From: Stentor coeruleus
Lineage: Eukaryota > Ciliophora > Heterotrichea > Heterotrichida > Stentoridae
NCBI GenBank assembly: GCA_001970955.1
Contig: MPUH01000385.1
Span: 1-58,719, forward strand
Direction: 5' to 3'
Length of the DNA: 58,719 nucleotides
Shown here: piece after piece, positions 1 to 9,567 of the stretch
Layout: each line of letters begins with the position of its first letter
Numbering within the stretch: position 1 is the stretch's first letter
Notes under the pieces: generated by a model
Told to the model about the DNA's origin: nothing
The model's database searches: none
The model's input: only the letters and a program-made list of their open reading frames with translations
Made by a program: the position numbers and the translations under genes

Positions 1-30
1 ATATTAGATGATTCGATTGAAGCTTGATAA

Positions 31-180
31 GGTGGCATAGTTTAAACCTTGTCCGATCGAGGTTTGTTGGTCCTACGATCTCTTTCTTTGGGTAGATTCG
101 GTATGTTAAACCACTTGTTGTCGCTGGTTATGTGACTTTTTACTTGGCTGAGGAGTTCTTTACTGTTTCTTTTCTTTAGC
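31..180 (-). pseudogene. 3' remnant of an unknown coding gene, copy A of an inverted pair
   Basis: Read on the minus strand this gives about 45 codons ending at TAA (44-42), containing the peptides KRNSKELLSQVKSHITSDNK and WFNIPNLPKERDRRTNKP. A diverged copy lies in the opposite orientation at 54994-55141. Most differences between the two fall at third codon positions, which shows the frame was under protein-level selection. A TAG lies a few codons upstream in the same frame and no start is visible, so this copy looks like a 3' fragment of a broken gene. The family is not recognised; a mobile-element protein is possible but unproven. Confidence 0.5.
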
Positions 181-1285
181 TTATTAGCACCCTAAAATAT
201 ATTTAGCAAGCCTTACTCAAAGCTAATTTCTTATTAAAAAGGAAAAAAAAAGATTAGTTCCTAAAACTATTTCCCAAATATCACTTAATTGAGTCCTATT
301 TCCTTCATGCTTGAATAAAAGAATAAAAACTTGAGTATTTATTTTATTCCTTCAAGCATTAGCTCATTTTTATTATGTGAAATCATACTTATCCATAGTT
401 TAATAAAATATTATTATACACAAAAAATTATAATGATATGCAACTATTTGCATTATCATAGGTGAGATTTATTTGTAATGGTCCATATGAAGATTAAATG
501 TTTTTTAAAAGTGTAATTTAAATATTTTCGATATTAAAGAATATAAGGAAACAGGTTACAATTTTCGACGTAAAAAGACTTTCGGGTAGATATTTGCGTG
601 GAGGTAAACAATTATTGTGCCTAACATGATTTAAAGATTTTACGAAAAGAATCCAGATCGTATAAAGATCGTTGATATTAATAGCTATAGAAATGTTAAA
701 GGATAGATTGAAGAAACTTGAGTATGAGGTAGAAGATTTCGAATTGTAGTTTTTTTAAAATTCTTGAAAGCTAAAAATGTATAGATTATAGTAATATATA
801 CTATAGATATAAAACCAGAGACTATGTATTGAATAATATTCATATTTTATAATAAGGTACTTTAATATATACTTAATAATGCTAAAATGATTGAGTAAAA
901 CTAATTAAACTTTATCTTGAAGCATTTTTATATTTTAAATCGAGAATTATATAAGATTTAATAGGATCCTTAGAAACCTTAATTCTGAGGATTAGTTTAT
1001 AAGAAAAACTTTAATTTATTGATAGAGTGGCTCTTATTTAGATAAAATAGCTAGTGTTAAAGAGAAAATATACACAATTTCAAGTTCGCCTTGATAACTA
1101 GAGTCGTGTTACTGTTAGAAATACAGATGCTAGTAGCCTTTATGAGAGATTCAGGTTTAAGTTTAGCTTTACTAATAATCTGAGAAATTGGCACATGCTT
1201 TTCAAATTCTATTGACCCATTTATCAAATAATATACATGATTTTCACTTTCAGTAACAATAATTTCGGTATTAATAAACTATCTT
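181..1285. other. Gene-less stretch with decayed coding signals
   Basis: There is no intact gene. On the plus strand at about 1081-1161 a short frame reads VTVRNTDASSLYERFRFK, which resembles the N-x-x-A-x-x-L-Y core near the C-terminus of GNAT acetyltransferases, but it is preceded and followed by stops. The rest is AT-rich with frequent stops in all frames. Confidence 0.35.
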
Positions 1286-1540
1286 TTAGATAGATTTTTC
1301 TAGTTTCGCTACTTTTTTCAGTTTATTTTTCAAGCTTTTGTGCAAGCTTTTTTGTATTTCACTGCTTTGATATAGTTTGCTTAGTCTTTTTAGCCAGAGT
1401 TCTTTGATTTTATTAGTTAGTGTTTGCTTTTTTATAGGCTGGCCACAAGGAATTTCTTTGATGTCATAGCAGAAATAGTCTGGAAGTGGAGCTGCTAGCG
1501 GTGGTAGGAAGAATTTGCTTTCATTTTTATATAATTTTTG
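1286..1540 (-). pseudogene. C-terminal coding fragment, interrupted upstream by in-frame stops
   Basis: About 84 stop-free codons end at TAA (1288-1286). They include the non-repetitive stretch PPLAAPLPDYFCYDIKEIPC and a lysine-rich helical tail, which is unlikely for random AT-rich DNA. The same frame continues upstream to about 1650 but crosses TAG (1543-1541), then a TGA and another TAG. I see no 15/16-nt intron that would remove them. The stops sit where Gln or Trp would read well, which fits C-to-T decay of a gene or a differently coded source. No family was recognised. Confidence 0.45.
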
Positions 1541-1715
1541 CTATGCGTTTTTTGCATACCCTTTGTATCTTTGTTGTCGCAGAATTTTCTTTCAATTATA
1601 TCCCTCAAGAACGAGGTCCACCAATCTAATTATAATATAAAAACCATCCAGTCCCTATTCTTTTAACACTTTTTTTTAAAAAATAAATTTCTAATCTTAA
1701 CTATTCTAAACTATT

Positions 1716-3485
1716 TTAATCCGAGCAATTTGGGCATTTACGCAACCCTTTATTTTCAATTACCCATTTGTTATAGCATTTTATATGGAATATATGTTTG
1801 CATCCATCTTGCATGACAATAACAGCTTCCCCTTCAGAAAAATATTTATTATCTAATCTGCAAATTGGTTCTCCAGTAAAAGCTAATGCGTCAGAAAATG
1901 TTACAGATTCTATTATTTGTTTAGGTTCCGAGTCGACAGGAGTGTATTTTTTTGTATTTTTTTTTATGCTGTTTATTTCAATATCAACTTTTTCATACTC
2001 GAAATTAACTTGGAATTTAGGAAGTTCTATGCTGTTTATTTCAATATCAACTTTTTCATACTCGAAATTAGCTTGGAATTTAGGAAGTTCTGGTTTTTCA
2101 TTGATTTCTAAAGAAGAAACATCTGGGGCTTGAGGTAGAGCATATGCCCTTTTACGTTTACATAAAAGCACAATCAAACATATCGATAAGATTCTATATA
2201 TCAATTACATTATAACAAAACTAAGTACAAGTATTAAAACCATTACAAAAACCTTGTCTATAACTTTTTCCTCTTTTTCATGAAAATCCTTATCATCAAC
2301 AAAACCATTACCACAATTCTCATCCCCAACCATAAAACTATAGCATTTTTCATTTACTAAACATACTAGATTATCATATCCACATTGTGAAATATTACAT
2401 CCAATTTGGCATTTATCATCAGTAATATTATAATAAGTACAACTAGAAGAGCAGTTGTTATTCAAACTAGCTAAATTTGAACTGATTATATAAAGTTCTA
2501 TAAGTTTATCTGGTGAATATATAAAAACTTCATTGACTGATATAGAATTTATTATTTCAATATTCGAATAACTATTTTTAAGGACATTATCAGTATAATT
2601 AGCTTGTAGTCCATAAGTATTAAGAACTTCTTGATGACAAAAAAGTGAATAGTCTGTAGAGCATTTAGCGTATAAATCTAGAAGATACATAAGAAATGCA
2701 TCTGTATCATAATAACTATGACTATTCAAAACATTTAATATAAGGATTGTATTTAGTATTTTAATATTCCCAGTAATATGTCCAGTTTCTTCTACACAAT
2801 ATAAACTTCCATCACTTGCTTTATAACAATTGTCTTGAGTATTTATATCAAACCTTGTTAAGAAAAAAAAAGATAATTCTTGAATCCGAATATCGGCTAT
2901 AAAATTATTGATATAAAAAAGTTTCTCAATAAAAACCCTATCAATGTTAAAATCTGATGACATAAAATACTTAATAACTGGGTAATTCGTTCTTTTGATA
3001 TCATCATAAACATAAGTTCCCCATATCTGATAATTTGAGTTGTTTTTTAAAATTTGGCCAAAATTTTCATCTATAAGCAAAGAGGGAATATTAATTTTAT
3101 AGTTTTGATGAGTTTTATATAAAAATTGACTTGTGTATAAGTTGTTAAAGGATTTAAGGATAGTTTGTTTATTTACTGATATTAATAATGCTGAACTACC
3201 TGATTTTTCTATTATTTGGCTTAATACACTGAAATCACATTCATACTTTTCGGTATTGTATAAAACAGCTATAGTTTCTGGACCTAAATCTACTGTTTTT
3301 GTGACAATACAATTTGAATCTATGTCTATGAGAATAAACCGCCCATATATTGGAAGAAGATTTGGGTTACTATATGCTGTTAGAGCGTAAATAGGATTTA
3401 GGTTTGAAATTGAGTCTGGGGTTAAGATAGTAAGTTTTGCTAATATGCAGGGTAGGACTAAAGATAAAAACGCTTTTAGAAACAT
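1716..3485 (-). CDS. Membrane-anchored RING-type protein (PA-like lumenal part, LNR-like Cys cluster, TM, RING)
   Basis: Two exons joined by a 15-nt intron at 2208-2194, giving about 583 residues. The N-terminus has a signal peptide (MFLKAFLSLVLPCILA). The lumenal part has the layout of a protease-associated (PA) domain, followed around residues 335-375 by a cysteine cluster resembling a Lin-12/Notch repeat (CQIGCNISQCGYDNLVC). A hydrophobic span near residue 420 crosses the splice junction. The C-terminal domain has the RING-H2 pattern CKHIFHIKC plus CPNC, but the second ligand position is Asp (CRLD) instead of Cys. PA-TM-RING proteins are E3 ubiquitin ligases of endomembranes; the E3 role is inferred from layout. 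A perfect-frame 21-residue tandem duplication lies between TM and RING. Confidence 0.75.
1966..2091 (-). repeat. Two tandem 63-bp units inside the RING gene
   Basis: Two adjacent 63-bp copies (1966-2028 and 2029-2091) differ at about one base. They encode two copies of a 21-residue segment beginning ELPKFQ and containing NFEYEKVDIEINSI. The near-identity indicates a recent in-frame duplication in the cytoplasmic linker before the RING domain. Confidence 0.9.
2194..2208 (-). other. 15-nt intron
   Basis: Sense sequence GTAATTGATATATAG. Its removal eliminates an in-frame TAA and fuses the two reading frames within the transmembrane segment. It has the GTAA start, the A six bases from the 3' end and the AG seen in the other introns. 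Confidence 0.85.
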
Positions 3486-5890
3486 GTTTATATTATTTGA
3501 ATGGAAAGTTTAAAGGTGGAAATATGAATGTTGGTATTGGAAATTTTTTGAGGAAAAGGATGATTAGGTGTGTTAGGGTTTTTTTATTTTGAGGTTTTGA
3601 TAGAAGATAGAAGAAGGTGTGGGTGCTTTTTAGAAACTTTTTAGGTTTTTTTGTAATTAAAGTATGAAATGTACTAAAAAATGTAATGCTGAGAAATAGG
3701 CTTTAGGGTTTTTTATAAGGTTGGATGCTGTGCAATTTTAGATGAAGGAGTTTTGATTAGATAAGAATGGAATGTCTTTAACAGATAATTTTACTTTGTG
3801 TTATTAATATGCATTGCTTTTTTTTAAAATTGGAAAATATTTTTTGAGTAGAATTAGAGTTTTTATATCTAAAATCAATTTGTATTATTGTTTAATGATA
3901 AGTCCAGTATTGATTTCCAGTTTTTTTCTCTAAATAAATATATGTGATCACTATAATATTAGGACTTTTGATAATCATAAGAGAACTTTATTTAATATTT
4001 TCAGTGTGACAGTCATATTAAAATAATAGGATAATAAGTAAAAATTCATCTTAAATATTATATTTATCCTAGTTGATTTCTTGTTAATCATATAAATTTA
4101 AAATCTAAGTCCAAAATTTTCTCATTAAAAATCTCAAATTAAGATTTTCGGTCAAAATTTTTACTTTTTTTTTTAGCATTTTTTAAGCTTTTTGTGTTTT
4201 AAAATTCGTTCTTGTTTCAAGTTAGATTATTTAACTTGAATTAAAAGTTATAAATTCATATAAAATAGCAAAAATTTAAAAGCTTTAGATATTAAATATG
4301 AAAAGCTATAATCCAAACTTATAAAACACGATAGAATCCATTGAAGCAAAGCTAGATGATAATCCTTTAGTTAAACATAATAGATTTCATCTATAAAAAT
4401 TCCTTTAAATTTACTAGATAATTTCAGTTTACTAAAACATCTTCTGATTTGAGGTTTTGATAAATTTAATGAAGTTAAATCGTTCGCTTAGATGAGCAAG
4501 AGTAAAATAAAAGAAACTTGCTAATTTTAGTTTAAGTAAAGTGATGAAGATTCTAAAATATCTAAGATAGAATGTATGATTTTTTTAAGGATGTTGCTAG
4601 AAAAAGGTAGTTTTTAGTGTATTTTAACTTTTTGTTGATATTTTTAGCTATTGATGAATCTTTGGATGGAAGGTCTATATTTATTATATTGAAGTAATAA
4701 TTATGCGCATTTTACATATATAAAATATAATATTTTAACTGATTTTATTGTCTAGTTTAACATAGTAATACCTTTCAATGCTTTACTTATACTATATTAT
4801 TTCTAGGCCTGATTGTTAAAATCTTGTATATATTTATTTAAGATTTTCTAAAATAAGTAACACTCATAATAATAAAAAAACTGCCATGAAAACTTATTAT
4901 AATAAATTTAGTACATTCTTCAAGATTTCAGTTCTACAAATATTAGAATTAGTAATAAATTCAACAATTATTTCTTATATTATAAGCTAAATCACTACAA
5001 AGCATTAAAAGTATTAGAAAAAAAAGCTTATATCATTTTCATTGTATTTGAATAGTAAAAAAAATACACACCAAATAATGTATTAAAAATATATTATTTT
5101 TTGATCATAAAAATGATTGAACTGATTTTGTTAGTAAGATTTACATTCTAATGGATATATAAGATGCATTTTATTCAAAAGAGATTAAAGAAATTTGATA
5201 ATCTAATAAGTTAACTGTTTATCTGAACTTAGGTATATCTTTAGTTTTAGAAAAAATCATATAGGAAATATTAGCTGATTTGCTTTTTGGAGTTAATTTT
5301 TTAATTTTTTTAGGTGTTTTGGTTATAAGTAGAAAGTATTCTATAATACAACTTATATTTTAACTGCCAGTCATANAATACAACTTATATTTTAACTGCC
5401 AGTCATATAATAGCCTTTCTAATATTTTTTTTTAATAATCATAATCTAACACCCATTCCATAACTTCTCTTATCACAATCACATAATTTCTCCCTTTATC
5501 CTTTAAAATCATCATATTCTATACAAAAAAAACGCATCATCATCACATTTCTATTTTCTTAGTATAACTTTTACATCATAACGGTCTCAAAAAATCAATT
5601 TTAACCCCACTTTCTATAAAAAAACCCCAAAGTAAGCCAATAAACTATAATCAAAATCTTTAAACCTAAAAACTCTACTGAAAACCCCCAACCCCAAAGT
5701 ATTTTCCCAATAAAATATCCTCTCTTAATTAATCCACTTTTTTCTACATCAATAAATAGAAACCATATCAAGAAATACATAAACAAAAAATCTTCCTCAC
5801 AAAATAATCATATTAATCATTATAAAATTCCATTAAAACTATCTTGCAAAGCCTCACAATTCCTTTGTTTGCTATGTGAATAAGTTATTT
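3486..5890. other. 2.4-kb stretch without a supported gene
   Basis: Left part (3486-3800) is G/T-rich, as expected upstream of the minus-strand gene. The middle is very AT-rich. A plus-strand frame from ATG 4298 reads MKSYNPNL-stop-NTIESIEAKLDDNPLVKH. After a one-base shift another frame reads SDEDSKISKIECMIF, so a decayed gene near 4298-4640 is possible but weak. From 5400 to 5890 the plus strand is A/C-rich. A minus-strand frame at 5786-5601 has no recognisable features and I do not accept it. Confidence 0.3.
5345..5407. repeat. 31-bp direct repeat around a single N (5376)
   Basis: The same 31 bases occur on both sides of one N. This pattern recurs at other Ns in the window and most likely marks an unmerged contig overlap, not biology. 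Confidence 0.85.
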
Positions 5891-6208
5891 TTACATTAAA
5901 TCTATATGCTGTGGGGACTTTAAATGATCCTTTAACCTAGATTGGACCAATTCTTTATTACAACTAAGACAAAACAGTTCTTTTTCATATGAATTCTCAG
6001 AGATTATCTTAAACTCGCTTCCATCTGACGCTATAAACACATCTCCTAGACTAAGATGCTCCGGAATACTAAAATTTATATTGTTTCTTTCAGGATTATA
6101 AACTACCTCTTTTAAAGGTTTGGATTCCACACCTTTGAGGTACTCGACAAGCATTTTATCTCTTTGCTTTTGAGATGCATCTTTTCTATCACTTGTCGCA
6201 CATCCCAT
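5891..6208 (-). CDS. Small predicted N-myristoylated C2H2 zinc-finger protein
   Basis: 105 residues, single exon. It begins MGCATSDRK: Gly2 followed by Cys3 is the classic signal for N-myristoylation plus palmitoylation, predicting attachment to a membrane. The C-terminus has a C2H2 finger, CLSCNKELVQSRLKDHLKSP then QH, with CX2C, 12 residues, H, 5 residues, H. The middle carries no recognised domain. A membrane-tethered zinc finger is an odd combination; it could be a protein-protein or RNA-binding adaptor. Function is unknown. Confidence 0.65.
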   Translation of the reverse strand: MGCATSDRKDASQKQRDKMLVEYLKGVESKPLKEVVYNPERNNINFSIPEHLSLGDVFIASDGSEFKIISENSYEKELFCLSCNKELVQSRLKDHLKSPQHIDLM

Positions 6209-6904
6209 ATTTGCAACTTATTAGTTTGTTTAGATGAGGATATAAAGATTTTTTTTAGATGATGAAGAGGAGGATTTGGAAATATAGGCTAGGAATGAGA
6301 AGAAAGTGAGGAAATTGGGATGAAATGATTTTTTGAGATGGGATTGTCAAGTTTTTTTTTTGGTTTTGATATGAATTTTGTGTTTATTAAAGGCTTTTTG
6401 ATATGCGAAAATAAGAATTAAAGTGTTGGGGTGATTTTTATTATCTTGAGATAAGATGCTTTTGAGTAGTAAAGTGAGAGTTGGATTTCATATAGTGTGA
6501 TGATTAGAATTTATATAAAATACATTTTTTCATGGTTATACAATACAAATATCATCACATCTGATTTTTTGTAAATTATGACCTAACCTTAAAAACCTAT
6601 AAAACCTTTTGCTTATCTTATAAATATCTTCATAAAAAATCATCATCTTAAAACCCTCCCCAAACCCAAAAAAAAAATTTTTCTTTCTAATCCTGACTAA
6701 AAATCTTAAACCTATAAAATCCTATAATAAACAACCCCCTTCCTTCAAAACCACATCTTTTCCTCCTTATCTTTAAAAACTAACACAAATCTTCTTCCCA
6801 TCTACTTCACTCATATTTATCTCAGCCCGTAATAACCTCAAATTAATACCCATCATCCATTTATCATTCAAAATCCTAATCATAAAAGCTTATAAATATA
6901 ACCC
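6209..6904. other. Divergent promoter region
   Basis: Lies between two divergent start codons. The left half (to about 6530) is G/T-rich on the plus strand and the right half is A/C-rich, so both genes have an A/C-rich, G-poor 5' flank on their own sense strand. I see no gene, tRNA or discrete motif. Confidence 0.5.
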
Positions 6905-7606
6905 ATGCTCAAAAGAATCATTATGATGGGTGCACCTGGCTCTGGGAAAGGGACTTTTGGGTCAATGTAATATTTATTCAGGTTAGCTAAAGACCTTAAG
7001 ATCCCAACCGTAACTTTAGGTGATGAAATCAGAAAAATCAGTAGCGAAAATTCGAACCCATTTTACCAGCCAATTTTTGATGCTATGCACAAAGGAGCTC
7101 TTATCAATGATGGTATTGTTTGGGCGATACTTACAAAAAAAGTCAATAGTTCTAATATTTCTGAAGGATTTCTATTAGATGGATACCCAAGGAAAATTGA
7201 ACAAGCTTTGATTATGGAACTTTGCAATTTCAAATATGATTTGGTTATTAACCTTAAACAACATGAAGAGGTTATTATAGCTAAAATGCTTGGTAGAAGG
7301 GTTTGCACTTCATGTGGGGCTAATTTCAATATAGCTGATATTAAGTTTGAAGGGTATTCATTACCACCACGCAAACCTTTGAAACGTGGAATTTGTGATA
7401 GTTGTGGAGGGAAACTTGAATCTCGCAAGGATGACACTAAGAAAACAATATCGAAAAGATTGTTTGAATATAAAGTTCATACACTACCACTTGAAGATTA
7501 TTTTGCTAAGACAGGTAAGCTTTATGAGTTTACAGCTTATGCTGGAGTGAGTGATTATCCAAAACTATTGGAAGGAGTTAAGGAAAGATTAGAGATTAAG
7601 GTATAA
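6905..7606 (+). CDS. Adenylate kinase (zinc-lid type)
   Basis: 228 residues after removing the 15-nt intron at 6967-6981. The enzyme interconverts ATP + AMP and 2 ADP. The P-loop is GAPGSGKGT near the N-terminus. The AMP-site motifs are GDEIRK and DGYPRK. The LID domain carries two CX2C pairs (VCTSCGANF and ICDSCGGKL), predicting a structural zinc as in many bacterial-type and some eukaryotic enzymes. Length is typical of long-lid adenylate kinases. Start ATG 6905 places the P-loop immediately, so a cytosolic form is likely. The intron interrupts the helix just after the P-loop. Confidence 0.93.
6967..6981 (+). other. 15-nt intron
   Basis: GTAATATTTATTCAG. Its removal deletes an in-frame TAA and joins GKGTFGSM to LAKDLKIPT in frame. 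This is the clearest single proof of tiny introns here because the protein is so conserved. Confidence 0.93.
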
Positions 7607-7872
7607 AATGGTTTGATCATGAAAATTTTGTATGAAGATTATAATAAAATGTATTAGGGTAGTTGATCAACAGAGAAAAAAAAGTAGTTTTCATGGGTTT
7701 TTTTGATGAAATAAGAGTTTTGGTGATTTTTTTATATGTTTTTGATGAATTTCAACAAAACTCAAAACCCAATCATAAATCAAAATACTCATCAAAATCC
7801 TCTAAAAACCTCATAATCTAAACCCATAAATCCTACAATCTTCAAACCCAATTTTATATCTTAATATCTAAT

Positions 7873-8943
7873 CTACGAAGAATACTTCCAAGAAGAATAC
7901 ACCGGCAATGTCGCTAATTCAAGAATCTCAGGCAAATCTTTAAACGCTTTTTCTAACTCACTCCACGAAACCAATATTTTCGGGTACAATTTCAGTACAT
8001 TCTTAGCTTGTCCTTCTAATTCAACAATCCCACACGAGCTCAAATTCTGCATCATATCAACAAATTCTTTCAAAGGTAATCCTTCTCCTCCTTCTTTACT
8101 ACAAATAGTCTTATAAGCTGAATGTAATTGAGTTGTATTCATTTTGTTTTCAGCAAGTTTCTTACATATAACAACAGCTCCTTTGTTTAAATATGGTAAA
8201 TCAGATAAAGCTTTTATTGCAGTATGCCAATTTGTAGTACTTTCAATTGTGCTATTAAGAGAAATTTTACCATTTTTCATAGAGTTTTTACATATCCCTA
8301 ATGCTCGTCTTGCATCACCGATTTTTTCTACTTGAGCTGCACAGATTTCTAAGGCTATTGAATCACTACAATCACCATAAAGTTCTTGGATTATTTGTAA
8401 GATTTCTGATTTGTTATAAGGGGGAAAGATGATTATATTAGGTACACAACCACGACGTTCAAGTTGAGGCATAAGGATATCAGGAAGGTCTACAAGGTTT
8501 GAAATACTTATAAGAATTACTTTATCGTAATTATATGGTAAGGCAAAAAGGTCAGCTATAAGTTCTTTATTACATTTTGTGATAAGGTTTTCAAATTCAT
8601 CTATAACAATAATCAGAGGTTTTGTAAGTGAATCGAAATATTCATAAATGCTGTTTTGTAATGATTTATTCCTACTAAGCTCTAATGATTTGTGTAATAT
8701 TTTCCATATGTCGGAAGACTTTGAGACTTCCATTCCATTGAATTCGATGATTTTATGGAACTTCCTCATGTAATGCCTACGTTTTTTGATTTCTTCTAAG
8801 ACCCGATCGACTGTAAAAGTCTTTCCAGTTCCAGGCTTGCCACAGATATATAGGCTTGTCCCATGATCTTTGTTGAAATCTAATAGATCTTCTAAGATCT
8901 CTTCGAAAAATGTGTCTCTTGCAATAATCTTAGATCCCTCCAT
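7873..8943 (-). CDS. Cdc6/Orc1-like AAA+ ATPase (replication initiation)
   Basis: 356 residues, single exon. AAA+ ATPase with Walker A GKPGTGKT (about residue 35), Walker B VIDEFEN, sensor 1 LISISN and sensor 2 GDARRAL, followed by a predicted winged-helix region at the C-terminus. This order is that of Cdc6 and the ATPase part of Orc1, which load MCM helicase at origins. It lacks the BAH domain of typical Orc1, so Cdc6 or a short Orc1 paralogue is more likely. It is convergent with the adenylate kinase gene. Confidence 0.85.
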   Translation of the reverse strand: MEGSKIIARDTFFEEILEDLLDFNKDHGTSLYICGKPGTGKTFTVDRVLEEIKKRRHYMRKFHKIIEFNGMEVSKSSDIWKILHKSLELSRNKSLQNSIYEYFDSLTKPLIIVIDEFENLITKCNKELIADLFALPYNYDKVILISISNLVDLPDILMPQLERRGCVPNIIIFPPYNKSEILQIIQELYGDCSDSIALEICAAQVEKIGDARRALGICKNSMKNGKISLNSTIESTTNWHTAIKALSDLPYLNKGAVVICKKLAENKMNTTQLHSAYKTICSKEGGEGLPLKEFVDMMQNLSSCGIVELEGQAKNVLKLYPKILVSWSELEKAFKDLPEILELATLPVYSSWKYSS

Positions 8944-9567
8944 TTAGTTGTATTATTATAGTTAAAAATATAAAGTGTTGTTATAAGGATGATTGGATAG
9001 GTTATTGGATTTTTATGGGAATATGTGGGAAATTAGGTATTTTGTTAGTTTTTATATGAAGATGATGAGAATTTTTAGTTTGCCGGGAGATAGGGAGTTT
9101 AGAGTTTGATTGTGGTTTTTTGTGGCGAAAATCAGGATTTTTTAGAAATAGATTGTGAGTGAAGGGTTTTGCTAGAAATAATATCATGGAATTTTATTTG
9201 AGCATGATATTTTATAGTTTTTTTACCTTATATAGAGCGACATTTTTTTCACTAGAGCGAAAATTTTTGACTTAGATTAGCTTGTATTTTAACTAAATAT
9301 AATATATTATAACTTAGAAACAATAGCAAGTCTTTAAATGCTTAGAGTTTTTATTCTCTTATAAATTTGCAGTTTTAAATATTTTATCTACTTAAAATTA
9401 TAATACGCATTAACAGTTTATTGCTTTAAAACTTAAATTCTACATAAAATCTTCTCAGAACTCTTATTATAAAAGTAAAATCTCAAGGCAATTCTAAAGT
9501 AATACATTGTTTAAAAATTATACTTAAACCATTATCAAATACCATATACACAAGAGGTTAATAAATA
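8944..9567. other. Divergent promoter region
   Basis: Between the divergent Cdc6-like and histidine-kinase genes. It is G/T-rich to about 9200, then AT-rich and A/C-leaning to the ATG. No gene is supported; a short minus-strand frame at 9187-9002 looks like a by-product of composition. Confidence 0.45.

Noticed and set aside
2205..2207. Two separate genes split by TAA at 2205-2207
   Set aside because: A consensus 15-nt intron removes the stop and joins a signal-peptide/TM part to its RING part; the downstream piece alone has no ATG.
3571..3578. Single TGTTAGGG octamer as a telomere trace
   Set aside because: One copy in a G/T-rich flank is expected by chance.
5601..5786. 61-codon hydrophobic minus-strand frame
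   Set aside because: Lies in an A/C-rich flank whose complement is G/T-rich, which produces Phe/Leu/Gly/Trp frames by chance.
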